A stretch of 64,000 nt of DNA from Moniliella sp. 'wahieum' (taxonomy: Eukaryota > Basidiomycota > Moniliellomycetes > Moniliellales > Moniliellaceae): positions 17,501 to 81,500 of the forward strand of contig RSEE01000135.1 in assembly GCA_003971905.1 (NCBI GenBank), given 5' to 3'. Of the stretch, positions 11,521 through 22,374 are shown one piece after another. Numbering within the stretch: position 1 is the first letter of the stretch; every line of letters starts with the position of its first letter. Under the pieces are notes generated by a model. It saw only the letters and a program-made list of their open reading frames with translations. It ran no database searches and was not told where the DNA came from. The position numbers and the translations under genes were made by a program.

Positions 11521-11630
11521 TCAGAGAGAGAGACAAGAATAGCGAGGTGGATCGTCCAGCGTGTAATTTAATTCAGATGGCCTACCCACGCATAGATCCA
11601 CCTGCCCATATTCCCACAGCGCGAGCAGCA

Positions 11631-11638
11631 TGACGTCA
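11631..11638. promoter_or_regulatory. CRE/ATF-type palindrome upstream of tandem copy 1
   Basis: TGACGTCA lies 110 bases before the copy 1 ATG and is repeated at the equivalent place before copy 2. It matches the binding site of fungal bZIP factors of the ATF/CREB family. Binding here is inferred. Confidence 0.4.
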
Positions 11639-11747
11639 TGCATCGTTGCCGTTGCAGCCAGCTGGCTACTCGACCCACCTCGGGTAATCCACGTGTCCAC
11701 ATGCCTCCTCGCCACCACCACTCCCTTCTAGCCCCCCCCTCGTTACC

Positions 11748-12463
11748 ATGGCCACCACCACACTCACCATCCCCACCCCTCCCTTTGCCCTGGACCAGAA
11801 GACAAAGGTGATGATTGTGCGCGAGGACGCTGATGGATCAGAGGGCATATGGACCACCATTGCCGTCCCGGGCCCGCAAGAGGACTTCTCTACGACAGCC
11901 AACACTTCTCTTCAGAACTCGCGCATGCACCAAGGGACAAAGGAGGTGGTGTAGAAGTGCTGACCGCCGTAGTGGCTGGCCTTTTTCTCTTTACGATGGG
12001 GTATGCATGTGTGTTGGCGTATTGGGATTAACTCCACCAGTATCCCGCCGGACCAAATCGTGATCGTGACGCTGTACACCGTTCGCCTGGTCCTTGTGGA
12101 TATTTGTTTTCCCTTGTACCCGAAATCAAGTATCGTTGTCGGCCTCCCTTCCTATGTCCTTTTCTTGCTGGGCACCTTGGCCTGGTACTGGCCTGCGATG
12201 CGGACCGCCCGAGCTCAGCACCTCCCTTCGCATTCCTACCCCTCCTCGTAGGCACTCCCGAACCTCTGTTCCGCATTTTCCTCGTGTCAGAGGTGCCTCC
12301 CGTGTTTTTGTGCATGTGGCTGGCAAGGCAAGTAGCACCGATGCTGTTTAAGCTGGAAAGCAAGCTTTTTTCCTCCAAGTCCACCGAGCTGAAATCATTC
12401 GAAACGTATCCCAAGAGTAAGCCGGAGATGGACGTCAAGGCGGAGAAGGAGGAGACAGCATAG
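11748..12463 (+). CDS. Tandem membrane-protein family copy 1, disrupted
   Basis: The N-terminus (MATTTLTIP, then DQKTKVMIVREDADGSEG) is nearly identical to that of the intact copy 3. The frame stops at 11954 and must shift at least twice to recover the membrane part (DQIVIVTLYTVRLVLV, FPLYPKSSIVVGLPSYVLF) and the tail ending in KAEKEETA at 12463. It shares PLYPKSSIVVGLPSYVLFLLG exactly with copy 2, so copies 1 and 2 are the closest pair. This is either a decaying paralogue or one damaged by assembly indels. Function is unknown. Confidence 0.6.
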
Positions 12464-13592
12464 GACCTTTCCTCCGTGTGTTACGATTCCCCTACCTATA
12501 CCAGGACGGGACGTCTGCTGTGTTTGCTTCTCATCCACCCAACCACGCGGACGCCAGCTCTCTTTTTGGGTGATGCCCCTCAGTTCATGAAGCTCCTCCC
12601 GCCCTCCTTCCCACGACCATCATACCATCATTATCCGCACTCTCTTCCCGCACGAGATCCACGTTGGAATCAATCCATCTCCTTGTTTCCTGATTCTCTC
12701 GACGAATCTGTGTGTTTGTGGTGAGTGCAAGAAGGTATATATTTAACTTGGAAGGAGAATGCATGGTGACAGAATGGGGCTAGGGCGAAGCCACTGCACT
12801 GGACGACCAAAGGCTGAGTGCGATGCACTGGTCAAATGGGGGCCCTGAACGTCTGAACGTTGATCGCGGATGTCCGGTACCTGAGAGAGGATAGCTTCGC
12901 TACCAAGCGAGGGACGATGGCACTGGTGCAGGACGAAAACCGTCAGGAAGAGCTTCGCAGTGGAAGCTACTTACGGACGCTGGTCCGACGGCTGGAGTGC
13001 CACAGGGAGAAAGAGAAAGGAGGGATACGAGGCGCACCGGATTTGATCCGGAGCGCGCTGTCAGCGCCATCACACATGTAGCTCACCACACATTACCTTC
13101 GATGCTGTTCTTCCCCAACCCTCCCCTCTGTTCTGCCCCTGACGGGCTCCTCTCCTGGAATAGCACAACCATCTCCTTCTTACGCGCCAGTCGCGAGCCC
13201 GTTCCGCTTGGTATTAGGGCAAGTGACCATGTGGTTTGGTCCAAGCAAAGTGGCATGCCTGAGATATGCCGACACGACTTGCCAGCGGCGTGGCCGATAC
13301 AGCCATGCCGAGGGGTGTCCCATGGCCCATGTCACAGTGACTTGCTCTTCTAGGGTGTTGCGAGGCGCATCGCCCAAAAAAAGATAGCCAACCCAACCGC
13401 ACAGTGCTCCCACACACCCTTTCCATATTCCCACAGCGAACAGCATGACGTCATGCATCGTTGCCGTTGCACGCCAGCTGGCCACTCGACCCACCGCGTG
13501 CAACCGACGCGCTTCCTCCCCCTTCCACGCGCAACCTCCACCTGCCTCCTCGCCACCACCACTCCCTTCGCCCCCCACCCCCCCTCGTTACC
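12464..13592. other. Spacer between tandem copies 1 and 2
   Basis: There is no independent gene. The 3' flank of copy 1 (12650-12760, with CTCTCGACGAATCTGTGTGT) recurs after copy 2 and, partly, after copy 3. The 5' flank of copy 2 starting near 13440 matches that of copy 1. Confidence 0.6.
13446..13453. promoter_or_regulatory. CRE/ATF-type palindrome upstream of tandem copy 2
   Basis: TGACGTCA sits within a conserved context (CATGACGTCATGCATCGTTG) about 140 bases before the copy 2 ATG and is shared with copy 1. Copy 3 has only a diverged GCGTCACGTG at the equivalent place. Confidence 0.4.
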
Positions 13593-14316
13593 ATGGCCAC
13601 CACTACGCTCACCATCCCACCCCTCCCTTTGCGCTGGACGACAAGACAACGGTGATGATTGTGCGCGAGGACCCCGACGGTCCAGAGGGCATGTGGGAAA
13701 CGAAACATGCTGGCATTGCCGCCTCGGGTCCGCAAGAGTACTGTTACGCTGCCGCCAATCGCTCTCTCGAGCAAGCGCACATGGACCAGGCGACAAGCCA
13801 AGCGGCAGGAGTGGTGGGCGCCATGGTGGCTTGCTGTCTCGGTGCGGCGTATATGATTTTGGTGATGGTATGGGCTCAGTACAACTACCACGTCCTCCCG
13901 TTGGACCAAATCGTGATCGTGTCCCTGTACACTCTTCGCCTCTTCCTGGTCGGTCTCTGTTTTCCCTTGTACCCGAAATCAAGTATCGTTGTCGGCCTCC
14001 CTTCGTATGTCCTTTTCTTGCTGGGCACCCTCGGCTGGTACTGGTCTGAGATGCGCGAATTCCGAGCTCGGTCCCGTTGCACCCTTATACCTTCTCCTTC
14101 TTGGTAGGCACTCCCGACCATTTGTTCGACATTTTTCTCGTGTCGGAGGTACCTCTGTTTTTGTGCGTGTGGCTGGCAACGCTAGTGACGCCGATGCTGT
14201 TCAAGCTGGAAAGCAAGCTTTCTTCCTCTGGGTCCACCCAGCCGAAGTCGTTCGAGGCGTATCCCAAGGGTAAGCCGGAGGTGGATGCCAACGCGGCGAA
14301 ACAGGCGGAAGAGTAG
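13593..14316 (+). CDS. Tandem membrane-protein family copy 2, two frame breaks
   Basis: ATG 13593 opens MATTTLTIP. A single C is missing relative to copies 1 and 3 near 13617 and throws the frame off. In the next frame the family continues: DKTTVMIVREDPDGPEG, GPQEYCYAAANRSLEQ, a membrane helix GAMVACCLGAAYMILVMVW, then FPLYPKSSIVVGLPSYVLF. A second break near 14090-14105 precedes EVPLFLCVWLATLVTPMLF and the tail ending in AAKQAEE-stop at 14314-14316. About 230 residues would be restored by the two corrections, the same as copy 3. There is no known family. Confidence 0.65.
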
Positions 14317-14871
14317 GTCTTTGCCCGGTATTTAACCCCCCCCCCCCCCACCTACCAGGGTTAGCTGTGTTTGCTTGTCATCAACCACGCGGACGCTAGC
14401 TCTCTTCTTTGGGTGATGCCCCTCAGTTGACGAAGCTCCTTCCAGCCTCCTTAATTGTCTGCACTCTCTTGCGGACGAGATCTACGTTGGAATCCAATCC
14501 ATCTCCTTGTTTTCCTGATTCTCTCGACGAATCTGTGTTTGTGGTAAGTGCAAGAAGATATGTTTAACTTGGATGGCAGAATGGGGCTAGTAGGACCAGT
14601 CGCCCACCAGTTCTGCTTGCTAGGCCTTATCGGAAGTGCTAGTGAGAGATCGCTTGTGACATGTGACTAGTGACTAGTGAGATCTGACAGATGGAGGTGT
14701 AGTTCATTTAGGGTGATATATGGCGTCACGTGTCTTCATGGATCGTTGCCGTTGGACGTCGGACAACATCGGCCCACCGCGTGCAACCGACGCGCTCCCT
14801 CCCCCCTCCACCCGCAACCCCCACCTGCCTCCTCGCCACCAACACTCCCTTCGGTCCTGCACCTTCTCTCC
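14317..14871. other. Spacer between tandem copies 2 and 3
   Basis: There is no gene. It holds the shared 3' flank (14468-14560), a tandem GTGACTA tract at 14663-14680, and the diverged promoter of copy 3 with GATATATGG near 14713. Confidence 0.5.
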
Positions 14872-15558
14872 ATGGCCACCACCACACTCACCATCCCCAC
14901 CCCTCCCTTTGCCCTGGACCAGAAGACAAAGGTGATGATTGTGCGCGAGGACCCTGACGGTCCAGCGGGCATGTGGGAGGCCAAGCATACCGGCACTGCC
15001 GCTTCGGTGGGCCCACAAGAGTACTCCTATACGGCAACCAATCGCTCTCTCGACAAAGTGCGCCTAAATACCAAAGACCGTGTGAGCAAGGGGATGACCA
15101 TCGTGTTGGGGTCCGGGGTGTTGTATCTGTATTTCACCGGATTATCCTTCTGGTTGTCGCAACGCGCCGATTGCCCGCCATTGGAGGTAGGGCTTTTGGG
15201 TTTCTATACAATTCGCCTCTTCCTCGTCGCGTTCTGTTACCTGATCGGATTCCCTCGTTCAGCCTTGGTTCTCGGCACAGCTTCCTATGCTTTTTTCTGG
15301 CATGTCATATTGCAGGTCTGCGGGCCAGAGTTTCAACGGTTCAAGGCCGGCGGCCAGCGGGTCCCCTCTTATCCGTTCCCTCTGTTTTTCCTGTCAGAGG
15401 TGCCTGTGTTCTTGGTCGCCTGGTTGGCGGGCCAAGTTACACCGTTGCTCGTCAAACTGGAACGGATACTTTCGTTCTCTAAGAACCCTCGCCCGCAATC
15501 CTTTGACGCCTATCCCAAGGCTCAGCCGGATGCAGAAAAGAACGCGACCAAGGAGTAG
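14872..15558 (+). CDS. Tandem membrane-protein family copy 3, intact (228 aa)
   Basis: The frame is uninterrupted from ATG 14872 to the stop at 15556-15558. A hydrophilic N-terminus of about 70 residues carries the family signature KVMIVREDPDGPAGMWEAKH and GPQEYSYTATNRSLD. Four hydrophobic segments follow, roughly at residues 79-100, 104-128, 130-150 and 172-195, then a charged Lys/Asp/Glu tail with SFDAYPKAQPD. No catalytic motif is seen and I do not recognise a family. Because it alone is intact and is the most diverged of the three, it may be the functional member. A membrane-protein role is inferred from hydropathy only. Confidence 0.8.
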   Translation: MATTTLTIPTPPFALDQKTKVMIVREDPDGPAGMWEAKHTGTAASVGPQEYSYTATNRSLDKVRLNTKDRVSKGMTIVLGSGVLYLYFTGLSFWLSQRADCPPLEVGLLGFYTIRLFLVAFCYLIGFPRSALVLGTASYAFFWHVILQVCGPEFQRFKAGGQRVPSYPFPLFFLSEVPVFLVAWLAGQVTPLLVKLERILSFSKNPRPQSFDAYPKAQPDAEKNATKE

Positions 15559-16529
15559 AGCCTAATTGGACCGTGTTTAACGGTTCCCTCGCCTGCCAGG
15601 GAGGTTCGTCTGCTGTGTTACTTCAAGGGATTCACAACGACACGGACTTGAGCTCTTCGTTGGGCCATGCCCCTCAGTTAAAGAAGTACCTTCCGGTCCT
15701 TCCGACGAGCTTCATTCCACCGTCATGCACCCTCCCTTTCCCCTACGAGATCCACGCCGGAATCGAATCCATCTCCATGTTGGTTTCCTGACTAGCTTCA
15801 AATGACGACGAATCTGTGTGTTTGTGGTGGATGCCCGTGTAGGGATGTGGCCCATTCTCTCCAATAGTACTAAGCTGGTAACGCTCCATGCGGAGGGGGA
15901 CTGATGCTTCCCACCGGCTCTGCTGCCAAGTTCTCAATCACATCTTAGGAGCCCCACGTACTAAATGCCTGTGACATGTGATGGACGCCAGAAGAGATGT
16001 TTAATTCGTATTACGGCCGACGCGAGAGAGAGAGAAAGAGATAAGCACTCGGTGCCAGCCAGGGGCAGGCGCTGGCTCGAACGAGGGACTAGTCCCTAGA
16101 GACTAGCTAGTGACTAGGGAGGAGGGAGCAGACGCACTGGCAGGCAGCCCAGCGCAACCCCTAGTCGCAGTCTGTTCCTGGTGCAGGCACTGCCCCCGTG
16201 CGGCTGCCCATCGCATGGCCTCCCTTCACACCGCGCGGCTGCCCGCCACCGCCCCACGAGGCACAGGGGCAGTCTCCATAAACGGCAGGGGGGCGCTGTT
16301 GCTCCACCTCCTGCCTCCGCCTGCCTGCGCTCCCCTGCCATGGCGCCAGTGTTGCCTGTGCGCTCGCGCGCCACGGCCCCCGCGCAGCCTGCGGAGCTCC
16401 TGCCCAAGCCATGGCCACACCGCCTACCTGGGACGCCCCCATCGCCAGCGTTTGTTGTGCCCCCACCTCCACCTGCCTCCTTCTTTTCCCCCCCCCCACG
16501 ATCGTTACCTCGGCCCTGCGTGCCACGAG
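15559..16529. other. Intergenic, nothing recognised
   Basis: The first 270 bases are the diverged 3' flank of the tandem family. 16020-16041 is a GAGA-rich tract and 16084-16119 has repeated ACTAG/GACTAG motifs. The GC-rich stretch 16140-16500 is upstream sequence of the next gene. Confidence 0.4.
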
Positions 16530-17902
16530 ATGCAGCTCGCTCCTCTTTTCCTTGCCCTTGCTGCTGCCGCCCCGGCGCTGGCCAAGGAGGCCAAGTCCTC
16601 CGAGGCGAGTACCGTCGCCACAGCCTCCACGGCCGCCACTGCCTCCACGGCTGCTGCCAGCGCTGGCAGTGCGTCCGACAGTGGGGCGGTGCCCAAGTTC
16701 ACCTACTCGCGGCCTACGCACAACTACCCCGGTGTGATTGGCAGCCACAGGAATGGCCCTACCAACCCCAAAGCACCCTCGCTCAACACGCCCATCAACC
16801 AAACCAGTGTCGCCCGCCTCGCTTCGCTCAACTCGATTGACGATTGGTGCACCTTTGGGCCCGAGCCGCTCCACAATACCGATACCCTCGGCGACTTGGA
16901 GGCGACCACGGTGGCCTACTGCACCAAGCCACGCAACAATGCGCGTGTCATCGTACGTATCCATGATGGCCAAAGATTTGGATTTGGGTGCGTCAGGGGT
17001 ACCGGGGTGGTTGGGTAACTGACAGAATTGGTATCCACTTAACATACTAGCCGGACGGATCGGTGAAGACAGCTTCGTTTGTGCGTACGCCGCTTTACAT
17101 TCAGCTGCACGCGACGGGCGACTTTACCTCGCTCAACTTTGCCCCGGGCGACACGGGTGGAGAGCTGGACCCGCATGGAGCGACGAACCAGGGCAACCCT
17201 GTGGGCGGGAACGTGACGTCGAACATTGTGGACGGCAAGACGGATGTGTTTTACGAAGAGTGGATGAACTATGTGTCGGCGACGGAGCTGTGTTTCCGAG
17301 TGTGCATTGCCGGTTCGGCCGATGCGACGCCCGGGGAAGTGTGCCAGCACACGCTCGACGAGGTGGGCTGTGCGTGGGTCATGCCCCAAGCACCGGCACA
17401 GTACGACTTTGAAGTGTGCGATGCCGATGCAGCCTACCCGCCTGGTCTGTACCCCGACGGAACAGGCAAGACGAGCACGTTCCAACAGTACTTTACCGGT
17501 GTCTACACTGCCGGCAACCAGGTCATTAGTTACACCAACGGTGCCTCTACCGAAACCACCCCGACGGCCGCTTACTCCATCCCCTCTTCCAGCAACTGCG
17601 TCAGCCACACATCCATCAGCAACGGAATCCAATCGCTTGTCAGCTCCGCCTCTGCTGCCCCCAGCAGCAGCAGCAGTAGCAGTGCCGCTACCACCACCGC
17701 CAAAGCAAGTGGCAAGGGCAAGTCCTCGACCAGCGCTGTCGCTGTCGCCGCTACCACCTCTGTCGCTGGCACGACGGGGTCGAGCTCTGACGCCAGCAGT
17801 GGCATTGGTGCTGCCGCTTCGCACTCGCCCGCGAACCATGTGCGAGTGGGCATGAGCATGTTGGCGCTTACGGGGTTGGTGGCGGGTGCGGTGTTGTTGT
17901 AG
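16530..17902 (+). CDS. MP88/macrophage-activating-glycoprotein-like GPI-anchored protein
   Basis: Two exons, 16530-16952 and 17051-17902, encode 424 residues; the 98-nt GT-AG intron has a CTGAC branch site near 17021. The product starts with a signal peptide (MQLAPLFLALAAAAPALAKE). It carries the conserved ectodomain seen in basidiomycete mannoproteins of the MP88 type: DDWCTFGPEP, DLEATTVAYCTKP, ARVIPDGSVKTASFVRTPLY, GELDPHGATNQGNPVGGNV and PPGLYPDGTG, with many paired cysteines. It ends with a Ser/Thr/Ala-rich stalk and a hydrophobic tail (MSMLALTGLVAGAVLL) typical of GPI attachment. It is probably a heavily mannosylated cell-wall or surface protein. The frame is fully intact, unlike most neighbours. 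Confidence 0.85.
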
Positions 17903-18762
17903 AATCCGGATACCCACTTGTTTTTTTGTCCCTTTCACGGACCCTGTTCCCCCTCCTTTCCTGCCGAGCAGAGCACGATCCCTTCTCCTATGGCTGAAGC
18001 TGTCCTGCCCTCTGGACCGCTACGTACTGTGGCAGTCTGCTCGCCCTCTTGGATCGGCCCGGATCGGCACGGGTGTGGGTCGGGATGGGTGTTTTATTCT
18101 TGGAATTACCTTATTTTTTGAGCCCCCCTTTGTGGCCTCTTCCCCCTTCCCTCCCCCCATTGCACTCTAAATACTTCTCTCCCCGCTACGGATCGCATTC
18201 GTTTGCTTTTGATGATATCATCTACGTCCCAATTTACTTTTTACTCTCACGTCCACACTTGCTCCCACCTTGATCCACCGGTCATTGCCCGGTCGGTCGG
18301 GGGACGTAATCGTACTTGCTGTGGAAGATTGACATTGATAGTCATACCACGCCCACACTGCTTATCCCTTGCACATTGCCCAACCGTCGCTTGGTGACGA
18401 GAAGAGTGGGTAGTGCGTGACGTTGTGACGTGTGACCGGAGGGGTGTGCAACAACAGCGGAGATAGGGAGGAGGCGGATGGGGGTACGTACCACCAGTCG
18501 ACACCCCACTGCGCCCCAACGGATGCCCCAGCCTGGCTCCACCGCACCCTGTCTCTGTCCCGAGGCTGGCCGAGGCCGACCGGTGTCTGGCAACCCCACA
18601 GTCCATCGATGGAGGAAGGACGACGTGAATGGGAGCACCATTGATTTTCGCCTGGCTGCGATCCGCACGCGTGTGCTGCGAGTGTCCTGGGCCAAGTGGA
18701 TATATACCCGTTCTCCATCTGCCCCTCACCCCCCCCCCCCGCTGCGCCTCCAGTCGACCGAC
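17903..18762. other. Intergenic, nothing recognised except a TATA box at its end
   Basis: No gene is seen. It is pyrimidine-rich up to about 18160, then mixed sequence leading to the promoter of the hydrolase gene. Confidence 0.4.
18701..18706 (+). promoter_or_regulatory. TATA box of the alpha/beta hydrolase gene
   Basis: GGATATATAC lies 57-62 bases upstream of the ATG at 18763. Confidence 0.5.
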
Positions 18763-19824
18763 ATGAGCATCGCCGCCGCCACCGCGAGCGTGGCACCCCT
18801 CACCGGCACAGCTGCTGTGCGCAGGGCTACCCTACCTGCGCGGGAGGACACTGTGTTCTACTCGCACGGCGTGCGCTGTGCTGCGTGGTGGTACCCGACC
18901 CCGCTGGCGCACAAGGGCCCCGCCATCGTCCTGGCCCATGGGCTGGGTGGCACGCGCGAGATGCGGCTGGAGGCATATGCACGCGTCTTCCAGGCAGCTG
19001 GGTACAGTGCGTTGGTGTTTGACTACCGGGTGCAGCGGTGCCTCGGACGGTTTCCCCCGCTTCCTCATTGACATTGGCATGCAACGGGAAGATTGGGTGG
19101 CGGCACTGACGTATGTGCGGTCGCTAGCGCTGGTGGACGCGGATCAGGTGGCGCTGTTTGGCACGTCGTTTAGTGGTGGCCATGTCCTCGCTGTTGCTGC
19201 GGACGATGCGAATGTCAAAGCTGTCATTTCGCAGTGCCCTTTCACCTCGGGACAAGCCAGTGCGTTCACCATTGGTTTCGGGTCTCTTCTCCGGCTTGCC
19301 TGGGCTGGAATCCAGGATCGCATTTGGGGCGCCAAGGTCGGCGATGACAAGACGCCCATCGTCACTGTTCCCGTGACGGGCACACAGGGCCAAGGTAGGT
19401 TCCCTGTTTCTGTTTCTCTCCCTCGTCTCCCTTTGCGTGTTGTCCATTCTTTGCTCACGCTGGCTGTGCTCATGCAGTTGCGTTCCTCAACGCTGCCGAT
19501 GCAATCCCGGGCTATGCGGCGCTGGGGCAAACAAACGAGACCAACAGGGTCGCGACTCGGCTTGCGCTGCAAATCGGCTTGGAGGAGCCCGGGCGGTATG
19601 CGCGGCACGTCCAGGCTCCCATCTTCTTTGGCGTGTGCGAGACGGATAGCTGTGCGCCCGCCAAGGCCACGCTGGCGTATGCCAACCAGGCCCCCCACCC
19701 GACGATCCAGGTGTACAAGAACACGGGCCACTTTGATATCTATGTAGGAGAAGCGTTTGAGAAGGCGTCGAAGGATTATGTTCAGTTCCTTTTTCGTCAC
19801 CTTCCAGTCGAGCAAGGGGTGTAG
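18763..19824 (+). CDS. Alpha/beta hydrolase (S33/dienelactone-hydrolase-like)
   Basis: Start 18763. The N-terminal strand pair and oxyanion region are seen in AIVLAHGLGGTREMRLEAYA and GYSALVFDYR. One extra G in the GGG at about 19030 breaks the frame just before GASDGFPRFLID. The nucleophile elbow is LFGTSFSGGHVL (Ser of GTSFS); the acid is likely Asp in FGVCETDSCAP and the base His in NTGHFDIY. An 83-nt intron at 19395-19477 (GTAGGT...TGCAG) joins GQ to VAFLNAAD. The stop is at 19822-19824, giving about 320 residues. The substrate is unknown. The fold and triad are clear; the enzyme class is not. Confidence 0.8.
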
Positions 19825-20885
19825 GCGGTTCCCACGCTCCGTTCGGCTGTCAGCGCGCATCTTCGTGCTTAACTTAAACTGGCAGTCTAACCGGCTAACA
19901 CAACTAAGGGCCCGTCGCCAATGTAATCCGACGTCTTTGCTTTGCCACTACGGTGAACAGTTACCACCGCACAGTGTTGGCTTCCTTAAACACAAAAAAC
20001 GTGTACCGATTTGGATTCCTTCTCCCAGAGTGCGTGCCGCATGCTCTTCCCCCCTCGCTTCACTACCTTCACCGTTTCCATTGTTCTTCTGCGTGCCGTT
20101 GCCCTGGTGAACAAGAGCATACCGGGAGCTCATCCAAGAAGACGCCGAGTACTGGTCGCACGCAAGTATGAAATGACGTTTTACTTGCAGAGCCAATGCC
20201 ACTTCCTGTCCTGGCTGAGGTACATTCTCTTGTGGTGGTTGATCGATGATCGTATCAGTCTATCCGTTTGTTCTCCTCTTGCGTACGCTCACCAAGCCAA
20301 AACTCGTGTTCTCTCCCCACTGAGGGTGTATAAGCCCAGCTGCCAACTCGCACGGGTCGACACCTCTTTGAGCGTTCGGCCTTGGTCTCTCTTTTCCTCA
20401 CAGCGTGTCCATTCCGGTTTCCAAAAAATAACGCGTGCGCTGCGTCTTCCCTTGCATCGTTTCTCCCCTTTACTGCAGTCTTATCGACGTAACGGACGAC
20501 CTGGGTCGTCTCGGTTGCTTGCGGCGCTTCGAATTGCCGCAGCCCGGACACACCGCGAACGCAGCTACAAGCGGGGGATCTCTACGCCTTAGGAACGGTA
20601 GGGAAGCCTCCACGCGAAGCAAGTTTTAACTGGTCACATGCATCCGTCGCGTCGCATGGGTGTACGCTTGCACTTTTCTCTGTTCTATGCCCGTTTTTGC
20701 ACAGTAGCATGACTTGTAGACGAGCAAACATATCGTGGCGCTGAAGAAATGTGAATGGTGTGGGATTATCGAGAACATCTGCGTGGATAGAGTGCGATTT
20801 GGCCGGCCTAGTACACGCCACTGTCGCATGCCGTATACCGTAGGCCGTATGCCGTGTTGCATGCACCTCCCGCCCGCACCGCATC
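19825..20885. other. Intergenic between convergent genes, nothing recognised
   Basis: No open frame with plausible protein composition and no tRNA-like B box are found. Sequence composition is closer to 50 percent GC than in the genes. Confidence 0.4.
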
Positions 20886-22220
20886 CTAGCACCAACCTGA
20901 CCACCTTGCCCTGCCCTCAAACAGCGGCGCGGGGGAGACCGCATGTACAACGTGAGGGCACCACGTGCAAATGCAACGACCGAGCAGAGCGTCGTACCGA
21001 TACAAACACATCACAACGCCATGTGCCCAGCTGCGACGGGCCTGACGGTGTCGGTACTCCGCTTGGACTTCCTCTTCGAGCGCATGGGACAGCTGGTCGA
21101 ACCATGCCGACGCATCGGCCGCTTCTAACGTCTGGTCCGGGTCGGTCTCGTCCTTCGGAAGAGAAGGGAGAGGTAACCCCTTGCCCATTCGGACCAGAGG
21201 TTCTCCCACTGCTTGCGCCACGCGCATCAAGCGCGTGTTCACCCACACCGATAGCGCACTGGGCGTCGCCTTTCCCGCAGTGGCGGTTGGAGTGTCGGTT
21301 TCACCCCCGGTTTGGGGTTCGTGGTCCGTCTCGTCTAGCTCGTCCGACCCGGCCGGCGGGGGCGGGATGGCGAACGGTCCATGGTCCTGCACGTACTCGA
21401 TAAACTCATAAATCTACTCAGCGGACAAATATCAGTACCCCGTACCTGTGCGCTGTCCATGTGCGCCCATACGACCCAACGAAAGCAAGAAAGCAAAAAG
21501 ACAAAAAGAGGGAGGTAGGAACGTACGTTGGCAACGCCCAGTACGCGACGCAAAATTTGCCATCCCAGGACCGTTGACGCACCCACAATCGCCAGTGACA
21601 CAGCAAACGCTTGGAACGCCATCTGGACCGCATCGCCCGACACTTTGCTCGTCTCTTCCGCGTCGTCCCCGCCGCCACCCAAGGGCGACCGTAGGCTGGC
21701 CAACAACGCCGCTCGCGCCGCTGCGTTCTGCGCTGCGTCACTTGGTTCCCGCACGCCTGTCTGTTTGGGGTGCGACGGCGGGCGTCGGGTCAGCGCCGAG
21801 GGGGGCGAAGAAAGTGACGAATGGGAAGGGACCACTGGGGCCGCTGGGGCGGCAGTGGCGGGGGGGGGCGCTTTGCGCAGGGACGCTACGCCGGGTGAGG
21901 CGGTGTGGTGCGCGTCGGCAGCGAGGGATTCGAGGATGGAGGCGGCTTTGGGGGTGCGGATGCGGCGAATCTGCCACAGCGTGGTGGCGGCAAAGGCGAC
22001 GGTGGCGGTGAGGCCGACGGCGACCAGGCGGTGCTTGGCGTAGGGCGGGAAGGGGGTGGTGTGGGAGCGTGCTTCGGGGGGCGTGTGGAGCAGGGCGACG
22101 ACGCGTGAGCGTGCCTCGTCACTCGAGGGTGGTGGTGGTGGAGGGGGTGGCGATGGCGGTGGCGGCGGTGCTGGTGGTGGTGGGGGACGAGGAGGAGGCA
22201 AAGGGCCACAGGGCAGGCAT
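20886..22220 (-). CDS. TMEM242-like two-helix mitochondrial membrane protein (tentative)
   Basis: Start 22220 (MPALWPFASSSS). A frame change in the CCA-rich tract near 22125 leads to DEARSRVVALLHTPPE, then a first membrane helix RLVAVGLTATVAFAATTLW. A Pro/Ser-rich linker follows, then a second helix within AFQAFAVSLAIVGASTVLGW and LRRVLGVAN. A 113-nt intron at 21414-21526 is followed by IYEFIEYVQDHGPF and a soluble C-terminus of about 140 residues. The helix pair with the ALxxxGWGSLxAWxG / WKALGVxSxxEF pattern resembles TMEM242, a mitochondrial inner-membrane factor for ATP synthase assembly in animals. That resemblance is my reading and is weak in the C-terminal extension. Confidence 0.5.
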
Positions 22221-22374
22221 GGTGTTGGTTGTGTGTTGGTTGTGTTAGGGAAGTACAGAAGTACTGTTGGTGCATGGCGGAATGGCGGGCGGAAGGGAAT
22301 TGAATTTGCCCCAGATTGGGTGCTGGTGCGCCGTGCCAGAATCTCTAAGAGATACCGATAGAGAGACCACCACC

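Noticed and set aside
13030-13055. GGATTTGATCC near 13040 as a tRNA T loop
   Set aside because: It is a short hairpin without any flanking tRNA arms.
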